A DNA stretch of 39,310 bases, taken from the NCBI GenBank assembly GCA_002408085.1, contig DHQL01000021.1:29252-68561 (forward strand). Reading direction: 5' to 3'. The position numbers were made by a program, and so were the translations under genes. Positions 16,482 through 25,429 of the stretch are shown here, one piece after another; position 1 is the stretch's first letter, and each line of letters begins with the position of its first letter. Origin of the DNA: Spirochaeta sp. UBA5339. Its GTDB lineage: Bacteria; Spirochaetota; Spirochaetia; DSM-2461. Below the pieces are notes generated by a model. That model did not search any database. It was not told the DNA's origin and saw only the letters and a list, made by a program, of their open reading frames with translations.

Positions 16482-18488
16482 CTATCCTGTGAGAACGGCC
16501 AGTTCTTCGGCGGCCACTTCCCAGGCTTCGGTCAGTTCTGTCAGCTTCTCTTCCAGATCACTGATCTTCTGGCCCACGGCCTTTGCCTTGTCGGGGTCAG
16601 AGTAGATCTCGGGAGTTCCCAGTTTCTCCTGCTCTTCTGCCAGAGAGGTCTCACACTCATCAAGCTCCTCCAGGAGCTGGGCTTCCCGGCGTTCGAGCCG
16701 GCGGATGTCGGCCTTCAGCTTCTTCTCTTCCTCACGGCTCAGTTTGCTGCCCGCAGGGGCGCTGGAGTTTCCGGCAGAGCCTGTAGAATCGTCAGGTCCG
16801 GCTGTGGAGGCATTATCTGTACTACCTGCAGATGCCCCGGCTATGCCGCCGGTCCCTTCTCCAGCCTCGGCGGCCCGGCTCTCCTTCTTCCATCTGTAAT
16901 AGGCGTAGTCCCCGTCAAAGTACTCGGCCTTTCCGGGAGTCAGCTCCATAACCGACTTCGCCAGGGCTTCGATAAAATAACGATCGTGGGAGACAAACAC
17001 AAGGGTGCCGTCGTAGCCCTTCAGGGCGTCCAGAAGAACATCCTTGGATGTCAGGTCCAGGTGGTTTGTGGGCTCATCCATTACCAGCAGGTTTACGGGT
17101 TCCAGAAGGAGTTTCAGCAGGGCCAGGCGGTTCTTCTCTCCACCGCTTAAGACGGCGCACTTCTTGTAAATATCATCATCGGAGAAGAGGAAGGCTCCCA
17201 ACATGCCCCTCAGTTTAGGGATCAGCTCTGTGGGTGCTTCGTCTTCCAGTGTCTCCAGAACGGACTTGTTCGGGTCCAGAACCAGCTCCTGGTCCTGGCT
17301 GAAGTAGCCGATTTTTACATCGGTTCCAAGCTTCAGATTTCCGGTGAAACTGCTGTCTTCGCCGCTTATGATACGCATCAGGGTCGACTTACCGGCACCG
17401 TTGACACCGGCCAGGTTCAGGCGGTCACCCTTGGCTATCTCCAGATTTACGTCCTGCAGCACATGGTGGTCGCCGTAGGACTTGTTTATGTTTTCCAGGG
17501 TAAGAACCTTCCGTCCCGAGTGGGGGGGAGGGGGGAAGTGGAAGTGCATCTTCCGCATGGACGAGGGGAGTTCGATAATCTCCATCTTCTCCAGCATCTT
17601 TACCCGGCTCTGCACCTGGGCGGCCTTGCTGTCCTTGTAGCGGAAGCGGCGGATAAAGTCTTCAATCCGGGCGATCTCCTCCTGCTGCTGTTTCCAGGCG
17701 GCCTCCAGCTGTTCCAGCTCCAGTTTCCTTCTGGCTTCATATGCGGAGTAGTTTCCCTTGTAGATTTTGAGGGCACCCTGAAAGAGCTCGGCTGTCTCCT
17801 TTGTCACCTGGTCCAGAAAGTAGCGGTCATGGGAGACCACCAGAACACCGCCGGGGAATTTCTGGAGAAACTCCTCCAGCCAGTCTCTTGCTTCCAGGTC
17901 CAGGTAGTTGGTTGGCTCGTCCAGAAGGAGGATATCCGGCATTTCCAGAAGGATACGGGCCAGGGCGATACGCATCTGCCATCCGCCGGAGAAGGTGGAG
18001 GTCTCTCTCTCAAGGTCTTCGGCCTGGAATCCCAGACCCAGAAGAACCCGGTAGATCATCGCCTCTCTTTCGTAGTATCCGCTGGCGGTAATCTTCTCCT
18101 GGATATCGTGATGACGCTCAGCAAGATTTTCCAGAGTCTTCTCATTAAGTCCCGCCTCAGCCATACGTTCGGCCAGATTCATGGCCTCTTTTTCAAGGTC
18201 CCTGATATGGTCGTAGGCCTGTTCCACTTCGCTCCGGAGGCTGCGGTCCTTAAAACGGAGTCCTGACTGGGGAAGGTAGCCGATCCGGGCATCCCGGCTC
18301 TGGGAGCGCTCACCGGTGTCGGCTGCGATCTCCCCGCAGATCACCTTCATAAAGGTGGTCTTGCCGCTTCCGTTGGCCCCGGCAAGGGCAACCCGGGATG
18401 TGTTTGACAGGTTAAGGTGTATGTTTTTGAGAATATCCCTGTCACCGAAGGCAAGGGATACTCCGCTCAGCTGGACAAAGGCGCTCAT
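16482..18488 (-). CDS. ABC-F family ATPase (ribosome-associated translation factor type)
   Basis: A 668-residue protein with two ABC domains and no membrane segments. Domain 1 has Walker A GANGSGKTT (37-45), signature FSGGWQMRIALARIL and Walker B ILLLDEPTNYLD. Domain 2 has GVNGAGKST, signature LSGGEKNRLALLKLL and LLVMDEPTNHLD. The inter-ABC linker (ARRKLELEQLEAAWKQQQEEIARIEDFI) is the P-site-reaching arm that defines ABC-F proteins. Residues about 545-585 are Ala/Gly/Ser/Thr-rich low complexity, followed by a C-terminal coiled coil (LSREEEKKLKADIRRLERREAQLLEEL) like that of Uup/YheS-type members. The subfamily and any antibiotic-protection role cannot be assigned. The gene begins 5 bases after the stop of the SH3 lipoprotein gene, so the two form an operon. 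Confidence 0.93.
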   Translation of the reverse strand: MSAFVQLSGVSLAFGDRDILKNIHLNLSNTSRVALAGANGSGKTTFMKVICGEIAADTGERSQSRDARIGYLPQSGLRFKDRSLRSEVEQAYDHIRDLEKEAMNLAERMAEAGLNEKTLENLAERHHDIQEKITASGYYEREAMIYRVLLGLGFQAEDLERETSTFSGGWQMRIALARILLEMPDILLLDEPTNYLDLEARDWLEEFLQKFPGGVLVVSHDRYFLDQVTKETAELFQGALKIYKGNYSAYEARRKLELEQLEAAWKQQQEEIARIEDFIRRFRYKDSKAAQVQSRVKMLEKMEIIELPSSMRKMHFHFPPPPHSGRKVLTLENINKSYGDHHVLQDVNLEIAKGDRLNLAGVNGAGKSTLMRIISGEDSSFTGNLKLGTDVKIGYFSQDQELVLDPNKSVLETLEDEAPTELIPKLRGMLGAFLFSDDDIYKKCAVLSGGEKNRLALLKLLLEPVNLLVMDEPTNHLDLTSKDVLLDALKGYDGTLVFVSHDRYFIEALAKSVMELTPGKAEYFDGDYAYYRWKKESRAAEAGEGTGGIAGASAGSTDNASTAGPDDSTGSAGNSSAPAGSKLSREEEKKLKADIRRLERREAQLLEELDECETSLAEEQEKLGTPEIYSDPDKAKAVGQKISDLEEKLTELTEAWEVAAEELAVLTG

Positions 18489-18493
18489 CTGGT

Positions 18494-19975
18494 TCAGCCG
18501 GCTCCCTGTGTCAGATCTTCAGCTGATATGTTTGAATTGGCTGAGGAGAGGGGAGCTGCTTCGGCAGCGGCATCGGCCATGGACTCTTCGGAGGAAACGG
18601 CTCCGGTTTCAGGAACTGCTTCAGCCGCCTCAGATCCTTCGGCAGCGAGGGATTCCAGAGTCAGCTCATCTTCTGCAACGGCCGACTTCTCAGGGAAGGT
18701 AAAGTACATCTGAATGGGGCTGAAGAACTGATCACTGGTGACGACCCTTTCCACAATATAGCGGCTGTTGACGTAGAGGAGGCTTACTCCCCGGTCTCTC
18801 ATAGTGTAGAGGAAGTCCGCTGTCTCGCCGCTTTCAAAGTTAAAGGTTACAACACCATCATATTTGCTGCGGATCGATTCAGCGGGAAAGTTACGGAAGC
18901 TGACAAAACCGCTGTTACCGGCGCTGACCGAGAGAACCTGCTGGCTGATCAGTGAGGATTTATCAATCCATGTAAAACGTCCGGCATTCTCAAATAGGAT
19001 GGTTCCGTAGGCGTTACTGGACATCTCCGGGCCCTTGTCAATAAAGACCTGGAGCATTGCATCCCGGCGCTCCCGTTCCTTTGCAACGATATTCTCCACG
19101 TCATCAGAGAGTCTGACAAAGGCCTGGCTGACCTCCATTCCATCGTACTTGAACTGGGCAGAGATAAACCTTTCCGAGGTTATTGTGATCCGGAAACTGG
19201 TCCCTGCAAAATCGTAGCGGTTGGCTCCGATTCTGGTCACCCTTGTGAAGGTCTCAATCAGTTCCTTGTCGAAGGTTCTCAGGGTGATGGTCATGTTTTC
19301 AAGATCCGCAAAGAGACCGTATTCAGGCCGGAATGTTCCCAAATCGATCTGGCGCTTTCGGATCATATCCTGGTAGTTGTCAGGATGCCAGGAGGTGCTG
19401 AAAAAGGCGTCCAGAAGGGGATCGCTTGTGTCTCTCTGGTTTTGGACAACCATTTCCTGCTGATCATTAAGGCTGTAAACGGTGAGCATGGCATCGAAAA
19501 CGTAGCCTTCCACACCGTCATCGGTAAGAACGTTGTACCAGTGCCCTGTAAAACGTCCGACCTCTTCTTCTTCACCCCGTCCGAGAACCTTGATTTCCTG
19601 GTTCTCTCTGAGCTTGTAGATTCTCTGATTGGATGTGCTGGGGCCGCCTCTCATGGGGAGTCCTTGACTGTTGGAGTAGGCATACATATGATTGTACTCG
19701 GTGTACTCTTCGGCATACTCTTCGGCATCGGCAGATCTTTCAAAAAACCGGACCCTCCATGTGGGGAGTTCATAACGGTCTTTTGTATCTTTAACCTGGA
19801 GGATGTAGGTACTCCTGATTCGGGATTCTTCAAGAACTTCGGTGACCATACCGTTGCTAAGACCGTCCTCTTCGGACCACAGAATCACTCCGTATCCCAG
19901 TTTGCGGGAACAGGAGGTGGCGGATATCATCAATATAATAAGGAGCAGAGCCAGTCTGCCTTTCTGAATTTTCAT
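18494..19975 (-). CDS. SH3-domain lipoprotein
   Basis: A 493-residue lipoprotein: a signal peptide with lipobox SATSC (lipidated Cys22). Residues about 95-165 form a bacterial SH3 domain (MYAYSNSQGLPMRGGPSTSNQRIYKLRENQEI, then HWYNVLTDDGVEGYVFDAML), a fold often used to bind cell-wall peptides. The middle region is beta-rich and unrecognised. The last 65 residues are Ala/Glu/Ser-rich low complexity. The ATG at 19975 has GAGGT 6 bases upstream. On the minus strand a TATAAC about 30 bases upstream could be its -10, but I see no good -35. It is co-oriented and nearly contiguous with the ABC-F gene, although the two products act in different compartments. Confidence 0.85.
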   Translation of the reverse strand: MKIQKGRLALLLIILMISATSCSRKLGYGVILWSEEDGLSNGMVTEVLEESRIRSTYILQVKDTKDRYELPTWRVRFFERSADAEEYAEEYTEYNHMYAYSNSQGLPMRGGPSTSNQRIYKLRENQEIKVLGRGEEEEVGRFTGHWYNVLTDDGVEGYVFDAMLTVYSLNDQQEMVVQNQRDTSDPLLDAFFSTSWHPDNYQDMIRKRQIDLGTFRPEYGLFADLENMTITLRTFDKELIETFTRVTRIGANRYDFAGTSFRITITSERFISAQFKYDGMEVSQAFVRLSDDVENIVAKERERRDAMLQVFIDKGPEMSSNAYGTILFENAGRFTWIDKSSLISQQVLSVSAGNSGFVSFRNFPAESIRSKYDGVVTFNFESGETADFLYTMRDRGVSLLYVNSRYIVERVVTSDQFFSPIQMYFTFPEKSAVAEDELTLESLAAEGSEAAEAVPETGAVSSEESMADAAAEAAPLSSANSNISAEDLTQGAG

Positions 19976-20070
19976 TACTGGACCTCATAAAAGGGGAGTT
20001 ATACTTAAGTTAGAAGCCAGTGTAGCCCAAGATAGTAAAATTGTCTATTTCCCTATGGAGGAGTGGGCGC

Positions 20071-20076
20071 TATAAT
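20071..20076 (+). promoter_or_regulatory. -10 hexamer of the ROK gene, leaderless type
   Basis: A perfect TATAAT lies exactly 6 bases before the ATG at 20083. The best -35 at 17 bases is weak (TTTCCC, 20048-20053). The GGAGGAG at 20057-20063 is 19 bases from the ATG, too far to act as a ribosome site, and would not be transcribed from this promoter. Confidence 0.5.
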
Positions 20077-20082
20077 GGCCGG

Positions 20083-21195
20083 ATGGCAGACAAGTATTTT
20101 ACCGCATTGGATATCGGCGCCGGACAGGGTGCCAAGATAGGGTTTTTCACTCCCGAAGGTGAACTGGTTTCTGAGACGCTCCTTGGAATTGAGGAGTACA
20201 GGCTTGATTTTGAGGACTTTGCCTCTGTTCTGGCGTCCAGGATAAGGGAATCTCTTCCGGCCCATGGAAAGATCCTATCCATAGGAATCGCTTCGGCGGG
20301 AATCCTCAACTCCGACGGCGGATTCCAGCTCTTTGCCAACTGTGCCCGGTATAACGGCTTTAATCTGAGAAAGGCCATGGAAGAGGCTTTTGATCTTCCC
20401 GCTGCCATCGATAACGATGCCAATACAGGAGCCCTCGCCGAGTGGTCCATCTTAAGGATGGAGCTTCTCTACTGGGTCTTCGGCGGCGGCTGGGGCGGTG
20501 CCTGGATCAGCGAAGACGGCAAAGTGATGCATCCAGCCCACGACTGGGACGGCAGGGACGGCTCTCTTCATTATACAAACGAACCGGGATATGCCATTCC
20601 TCTGTCAAAACACAGACTCCGGCTTCTATTCCTTGAGGTGGGAGCCTCCTTTGAGCTCTTTGAACAGTATCTGGCGGACGATCCGGACCTCTCCGAATCG
20701 GTTCTTCTGGGACCCGGGGGTGATTCTGACAGTCTCCGGGCCGAGGTTATCCTGTCTGGACCCGGGCGGTGCCGCCTCTTCCGGGCCATCGTAGGAGACG
20801 ATACCTTCTATGAGCGCTTTCTGGATATCCATGAGCTGAAGCAGATAAACGATCCCAGCATCGCCGGGCAGCATATCAGCAAGCTCTCCAATATGAGGGT
20901 GGAGTCGGCGATCAATACCGACCGGCTCTATGGAAAGATCCTGGCAGAGGCGGCGCGGTGTATGTTCAAGTCCGCTGTCGGAGACGGTCTGCGCAGTGAT
21001 CTCCCGGTCTTCCTGGGGGGGAAGCCCAGTTATGCTCTTCCCTATTTCGGCCCCTCCTGCCAGAGGGTTCTGGGGAAGATGGGGATTATGAGTTATCTGA
21101 GGCCCTCCATACTGGATGATAAAAACCTGAATGCCAATCTGGTAGGTGCTTCGGTGCTGGCAAGACGGGCCTACAATACCCGTTCCAACAACTGA
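20083..21195 (+). CDS. ROK-family sugar kinase-like protein
   Basis: A 370-residue cytoplasmic protein with the ROK/actin-fold signature: phosphate-1 loop ALDIGAGQGAKIGFF (8-22), SIGIASAGILNSDGG, and the catalytic segment AAIDNDANTGALAEW, with Asp112 as the expected base. The following FGGGWGGAWI is the glycine-rich GxGxGxG equivalent. ROK kinases usually carry a zinc site (GHxx then CxCGxxGC) after this point. Here only HPAHDW is seen and the cysteines are missing, so it is a divergent member and may lack kinase activity or sense a ligand. There is no N-terminal helix-turn-helix, so it is not a ROK repressor. The start ATG at 20083 is chosen because the family motif begins at once. A TTG at 20041 has no ribosome site. 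Confidence 0.78.
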   Translation: MADKYFTALDIGAGQGAKIGFFTPEGELVSETLLGIEEYRLDFEDFASVLASRIRESLPAHGKILSIGIASAGILNSDGGFQLFANCARYNGFNLRKAMEEAFDLPAAIDNDANTGALAEWSILRMELLYWVFGGGWGGAWISEDGKVMHPAHDWDGRDGSLHYTNEPGYAIPLSKHRLRLLFLEVGASFELFEQYLADDPDLSESVLLGPGGDSDSLRAEVILSGPGRCRLFRAIVGDDTFYERFLDIHELKQINDPSIAGQHISKLSNMRVESAINTDRLYGKILAEAARCMFKSAVGDGLRSDLPVFLGGKPSYALPYFGPSCQRVLGKMGIMSYLRPSILDDKNLNANLVGASVLARRAYNTRSNN

Positions 21196-21262
21196 TCCCG
21201 GCGGCTTTTCTGCGGGTATTCTTCATTGAACTGTCTTACAATTTATAGAACAGGAGAAGAAT

Positions 21263-23323
21263 ATGACTTTAAAGAGAATACTTTTTCCGGCGGCCCTTGT
21301 GCTGGCGGTTCTACTCAGCGGCTGTGCCAGTGCTCAGGTGAAAGCTGCAAAAAGCGGAGACATCAATGCTCTGCGGGAGTATATAAACAGCGGGGGCGAT
21401 GTCAACGAGCCCGAAAGGGGAGGGACTACCCTCCTTATGTACGCCGCCGAAGAGGGGCAGGATGAGGCCATCGCCTTCCTCCTGGATAACGGCGCCAGAA
21501 TCGGGCAGAAGGATAACAACGGCCGGACCGCTCTGATCTATGCGGTTATTCCCGGCAATGTCTCCTCAGCCCGGCTTCTTCTGGACCGGGGTGCCGATAT
21601 CGGCCTGATCCTCTCTTCGGGAGATACTTCGCTGATTCTGGCGGCATCATCCCAGAACAGAAGTATGGTCTCCATGCTTCTGGAAAAAGGGGCTTCTCTG
21701 AATGCAAAAAACAACAACGGCTGGTCAGCCCTGACAACAAGTCTCAGCAAGGATGCCCAGAGGTCATCGGGTGTCAATCAGACCTCCACCTATCTGATGG
21801 ATCAGGGAGCTGCCCTGGATGTCTCATCATCCAATGTAAGTACGATTACCTTTACCGCAGCCGCTGCAGGGAACCTGGATGTTCTGAAGCTGATTCTGGG
21901 CAAGGGATTTGAACTGGAGAAACTTTCGAGCAAGGGGGTGACTCTTCTCTATACCGCCGCTGCGGCCAATAAGGTTGAGGTGGTCCGTTATCTCCTCTCC
22001 CTTGGTGCCGACTGGGACAGCCGGGACAGTCAGGGCTGGTCTGCTCTGATGCGATCCCTTTACAACAGCGCCTCTGCCGGTACGGGGATCGATTCGGTTG
22101 CTCAGGTTCTGATGGATGCGGGGGCAAGGCCCGAGGGAAACAGCTCTCAGGGTGAGACTATAGCCTTTAAGTCCGTTGAAACCGGAGCTCTTGAGATTCT
22201 GGGTCTGATGTTCCAGTACAGCCTTAATCCGGGAGTCCGGGATTCCGACGGAAACACTCTGCTAGTTGCGGGAGTGGCCGATCAGTCTGTGGTCAGCGCC
22301 CTTCTGACCCGCTCTGTTCCTGTTGATACAAGAAACAACTCACGGGATACCGCCCTGATCATTGCGGCTAAAAAAAGCTATAACGACTCCCTCTCCCTTC
22401 TTCTTCAGGCAGGGGCAGAGGTGGACCTCAGGGACTCTTCAGGACTGACAGCCCTGCTCCATGCATCAAAGGGAAGCTCTGCAGAACCGGTCCGTAAACT
22501 TCTGATTGCCGGGGCCTCCATTCACAGTACCGACAATAAAGGCAATACAGCACTTCATTACGCTGCCTCCTCCGGTGTCCCCGACACCGTACGCCTTCTG
22601 CTGACAGCGGGTGTCTATGTAGATCCCACAAACGGAAAGGGCGAGAGACCCTATGACCTGAGTTTCAATAACAAACGCTACGGCGATCAGATACGTGAGA
22701 TCCTGGCTCAGGCGGGAGCCTATGTTCCTCCTGTTCAGCTCCCCGAGGTTGAGCCCGGAACTGCCGCTGCTGTAGTTCCCTCTCAGACATCGGAAGTTGA
22801 GGAGAGTCAGGCAGTTCAAAGCAGCCAGACCTCTGATTCCTCGAGCACTGCATCTTCTTCAAGTGCATCAAACAGCTCTTTTGCTTCTCCCAGCTCCAGT
22901 ACCTCAAGCAGCTCCACAGCCGCTGCAGCTACGACTACCGCTCCGGTGGCTTCAGAGCCCGCTGTAAGCGTCTCTACCAGGGTAAACCTGTCTGTCAGCT
23001 ACGGCTGGCACTCCATCAATCCCTCGTCTGTGAAAGGATGGAACAACAGTGATAAACTGACAGGTGCCGCCATTCTGCAGATAGGGGAGAAGGGTAGCAG
23101 CTCCTGGCTCTATGACAACACCCTTGATATTCCCATGAGGGGAGCCAATGCCGACAGAAATGAGGGGGCCCTCAGTCTGGGAAGCGGTGATGCCGGAGAG
23201 TACAGGGCGGTATTGAGTCTGCCTACCAGGAAGGGAAATAAACTGGTCAGTGAGATTACCGCACAGACAGATCTTGAGGGCAGGCTGATCTTCTACTTCG
23301 ACAGCTTCATCTACGAGGATTAG
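21263..23323 (+). CDS. Ankyrin-repeat lipoprotein
   Basis: A 686-residue lipoprotein with lipobox LLSGC (Cys21 lipidated). Residues 25-490 consist of about a dozen ankyrin repeats (GGTTLLMYAAEEGQDEAIAF, NNGRTALIYAV, KGNTALHYAASSG and others), giving a solenoid for protein binding. Then comes a Ser/Thr/Ala-rich linker of about 75 residues (roughly 510-585) and a C-terminal beta domain (VNLSVSYGWHSINPSSVKGWNNSDKL to YFDSFIYED). The ATG at 21263 has AGGAGAAG upstream. A TACAAT at 21237-21242 could be the -10. The reductase gene follows 5 bases after the stop. The anchor suggests a periplasmic or outer-membrane scaffold; the partner is unknown. Confidence 0.9.
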   Translation: MTLKRILFPAALVLAVLLSGCASAQVKAAKSGDINALREYINSGGDVNEPERGGTTLLMYAAEEGQDEAIAFLLDNGARIGQKDNNGRTALIYAVIPGNVSSARLLLDRGADIGLILSSGDTSLILAASSQNRSMVSMLLEKGASLNAKNNNGWSALTTSLSKDAQRSSGVNQTSTYLMDQGAALDVSSSNVSTITFTAAAAGNLDVLKLILGKGFELEKLSSKGVTLLYTAAAANKVEVVRYLLSLGADWDSRDSQGWSALMRSLYNSASAGTGIDSVAQVLMDAGARPEGNSSQGETIAFKSVETGALEILGLMFQYSLNPGVRDSDGNTLLVAGVADQSVVSALLTRSVPVDTRNNSRDTALIIAAKKSYNDSLSLLLQAGAEVDLRDSSGLTALLHASKGSSAEPVRKLLIAGASIHSTDNKGNTALHYAASSGVPDTVRLLLTAGVYVDPTNGKGERPYDLSFNNKRYGDQIREILAQAGAYVPPVQLPEVEPGTAAAVVPSQTSEVEESQAVQSSQTSDSSSTASSSSASNSSFASPSSSTSSSSTAAAATTTAPVASEPAVSVSTRVNLSVSYGWHSINPSSVKGWNNSDKLTGAAILQIGEKGSSSWLYDNTLDIPMRGANADRNEGALSLGSGDAGEYRAVLSLPTRKGNKLVSEITAQTDLEGRLIFYFDSFIYED

Positions 23324-23328
23324 AAGTC

Positions 23329-23829
23329 TTGTTTGAACCCTTTGTAAAATCCGGGAACAGGGAGGAGGACTACCCGAAGCTGATAGAAGCAATGGGCCAC
23401 CTCCTGGCCGGTGAGGACCGCCTCTATTCGGGGCTCTCCAATGCCGCGGCTCTTCTCAACTGGTATCTGGATGGCATTAACTGGGTAGGGTTCTACCTCT
23501 ACGACAGGGAGCTGAACCTTCTGGTTCTGGGACCCTTTCAGGGGCTTCCCGCCTGTACCCGGATTCCTCCGGGACGGGGAGTCTGCGGCAGGGCCTTTTC
23601 GGAGAAGACATCCCTTGCGGTAGATGATGTACTCTCTTTTCCCGGTCATATCGCCTGCGACAGTGCCAGCCGCTCTGAGCTGGTTGTTCCAATTATCCTT
23701 CCGCAATCCGGAGGGCAGGATGTCGCAGCTGTTCTTGATATCGACAGTCCCAGTCCCGGACGTTTTGATAAAGCAGATGTCCGGTGGATGGAAGAGCTGG
23801 CGGAGTCTCTTGTTTTTCTTTTTTCCTGA
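23329..23829 (+). CDS. msrC: Free methionine-(R)-sulfoxide reductase (GAF domain)
   Basis: A 166-residue GAF-domain enzyme that reduces free methionine-(R)-sulfoxide using thioredoxin. The three family cysteines are present as PAC (Cys76), VCG (Cys86) and HIAC (Cys110). Their spacing (10 and 24) matches the 84/94/118 spacing of E. coli fRMsr. Other family motifs are NWVGFYL, LGPFQG, SFPGHIACDSASRSELVVPI and LDIDSP. It begins at TTG (23329) with GAGGA 9 bases upstream, overlapping the end of the ankyrin gene. The 5-base gap to that gene marks an operon and hints at a shared role in oxidative protection, although the reductase has no signal peptide and is cytoplasmic. Confidence 0.95.
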   Translation: MFEPFVKSGNREEDYPKLIEAMGHLLAGEDRLYSGLSNAAALLNWYLDGINWVGFYLYDRELNLLVLGPFQGLPACTRIPPGRGVCGRAFSEKTSLAVDDVLSFPGHIACDSASRSELVVPIILPQSGGQDVAAVLDIDSPSPGRFDKADVRWMEELAESLVFLFS

Positions 23830-23883
23830 TTCTTTCATCTCTTTCAAATAAAATGGTAATCCCTGAACAGGAAAGGTTTTAGA

Positions 23884-23926
23884 TTAAGAAATCTTAACTT
23901 GTATCCTCATCTTTTAAATCTATTAT
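23884..23926 (+). promoter_or_regulatory. Symporter promoter with upstream palindrome
   Basis: TTGTAT (23899-23904), a 16-base spacer and TATTAT (23921-23926) form a good sigma-70-type promoter. Just before the -35 lies the perfect inverted repeat TTAAGA-AA-TCTTAA (23884-23897), placed where an activator would bind. The leader (about 60 bases) holds a hairpin (TCCCTCCT/AGAAGGGA) and a second TTAAGAT copy near 23975. Confidence 0.55.
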
Positions 23927-23993
23927 GGAAAAGACGTCCCTCCTCCAGAGAGAAGGGAGTGATCCGTATAAATGTTAAGATGGAGGATATTCA

Positions 23994-25280
23994 ATGACTG
24001 ACTCTACAAAAAAGAAAGGACTCTTCTCCTGGTATTTCAAGACGAATCTGCTGTTAAGGATTCTTATCGGTCTGTTTCTCGGGGCCCTGCTGGGAATTAT
24101 CGTCGGCCCGTCTATTACCGTGGTTCAGCCTTTGGGGAGCATCCTGGTCAATCTTTTGAAGATGATCGTTATGCCCCTGGTTCTGACCTCCCTTGTTGTG
24201 GGTGCTGCCAGTATAATGCCGAGAGAACTTGGAAAGATCGGACTCAGAATATTTATCTACTATATGCTGACTTCCGCCCTGGCCGTTACCATCGGTCTGG
24301 TCGTGGGTAATATTTTCCGTCCCGGCGCGGGACTGGAACTTGCCGTCTCCGCCGATACTGCGGGAAGAGCCCTGACCCAGCCGAAGTTTATGGAGACCCT
24401 GATCGCCATTATCCCCACAAACCCCTTCGGAGCCCTCTCTCAGGGACAGGTGCTTCCCATAATCTTTTTTGCCCTTGTATTCGGAATCGGAATCAGCACA
24501 ATCAAGAATTCCGATGATGAGAGACTGGTTCGGGGGGGAACGGCCCTGTTTAACCTCTTTGAGGGAGCTGCAGAGGTGATGTATGTTATCGTCCGCTGGA
24601 TTCTGGAATACGCTCCCATCGGTGTATTTGCCCTGATCGCCGTCGTATTCGGACAGCAGGGGGCCAGGGCTTTCGGCTCCCTCGGTCTTGTGACCCTGAC
24701 AGCCTATGCCGGATTTATCCTGCAGATCGCCGCGGTTTACGGAGTCTTCCTTATCATCAACAAGCTCAGCTATCTCAAGTTCTTCGGCGGTGCCAGAGAG
24801 GCGATGATCACTGCCTTTGTTACAAGAAGTTCAAGCGGCTCTCTCCCTGTGACCATGAGGAATGTTAATGAGAACCTGGGAGTTCCCAAAAAGATCTCAT
24901 CCTTTACTCTTCCCCTGGGAGCCACCATCAATATGGACGGAACCGCCATCTATATGGGTGTATGCGCCCTGTTTATCACCAATGCTGTGGGCATGGAGAT
25001 GACACTGGTACAGCAGATGACCATTATTCTCACAGCCGTTCTGGCCTCCATCGGCTCTGCTGGTATTCCCGGTGCCGGAGCGATTATGCTGCTGATGGTC
25101 CTCAACTCCATCGGAATCACCATTGAAGCGGGCTCCGCCGTGGCTGCCGCCTATGCCATGATCCTGGGTATCGACGCCCTTCTGGATATGGGACGCACCA
25201 TTACCAATGTTACAGGAGATATGGTGGGAACCGTTCTGGTTTCCAAGGGAGAGAAAGAGCTGGATATGGCCAAATGGTAG
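23994..25280 (+). CDS. Dicarboxylate/amino acid:cation symporter (DAACS family)
   Basis: A 428-residue inner-membrane carrier of the DctA/GltP/SstT family, importing C4-dicarboxylates or glutamate/aspartate with Na+ or H+. Hydrophobic segments fill the protein. The diagnostic motifs are the first re-entrant hairpin TRSSSGSLPVTMRN, the cation site LPLGATINMDGTAIYMG and the second hairpin ASIGSAGIPGAGAIMLLMVL. The C terminus has DALLDMGRTITNVTGDMVGTVLV. An arginine in the last motif (MGRTITN) is the position that coordinates an acidic substrate side chain in the family. The ATG at 23994 has GGAGG 7 bases upstream. It is monocistronic: a strong hairpin terminator follows. Confidence 0.95.
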   Translation: MTDSTKKKGLFSWYFKTNLLLRILIGLFLGALLGIIVGPSITVVQPLGSILVNLLKMIVMPLVLTSLVVGAASIMPRELGKIGLRIFIYYMLTSALAVTIGLVVGNIFRPGAGLELAVSADTAGRALTQPKFMETLIAIIPTNPFGALSQGQVLPIIFFALVFGIGISTIKNSDDERLVRGGTALFNLFEGAAEVMYVIVRWILEYAPIGVFALIAVVFGQQGARAFGSLGLVTLTAYAGFILQIAAVYGVFLIINKLSYLKFFGGAREAMITAFVTRSSSGSLPVTMRNVNENLGVPKKISSFTLPLGATINMDGTAIYMGVCALFITNAVGMEMTLVQQMTIILTAVLASIGSAGIPGAGAIMLLMVLNSIGITIEAGSAVAAAYAMILGIDALLDMGRTITNVTGDMVGTVLVSKGEKELDMAKW

Positions 25281-25340
25281 AACAGACTCTCTGAACCGGA
25301 TTCTCCGATTAAGATCTGCTTTCCAGTCGGTAATAAAATG

Positions 25341-25378
25341 GCCCGCCGGATTATGGGATTACCCCTGATTCGGCGGGC
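25341..25378. terminator. Bidirectional terminator between symporter and asd
   Basis: GCCCGCCGGATTA pairs with TGATTCGGCGGGC (13 pairs, two of them G-T) around a 12-base loop. T-rich flanks occur on both sides: TTGCTTGTCTTT on the plus strand, and CATTTTATT after it on the minus strand. Confidence 0.8.
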
Positions 25379-25429
25379 TTGCTTGTCTTTAGAAAAATAT
25401 AAAAGAGTTCTTACAAAGGAGGGCCGGTA

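Noticed and set aside
17463..18266. Plus-strand open frame of about 267 codons opposite the ABC-F gene
   Set aside because: Antisense shadow of conserved ATPase motifs.
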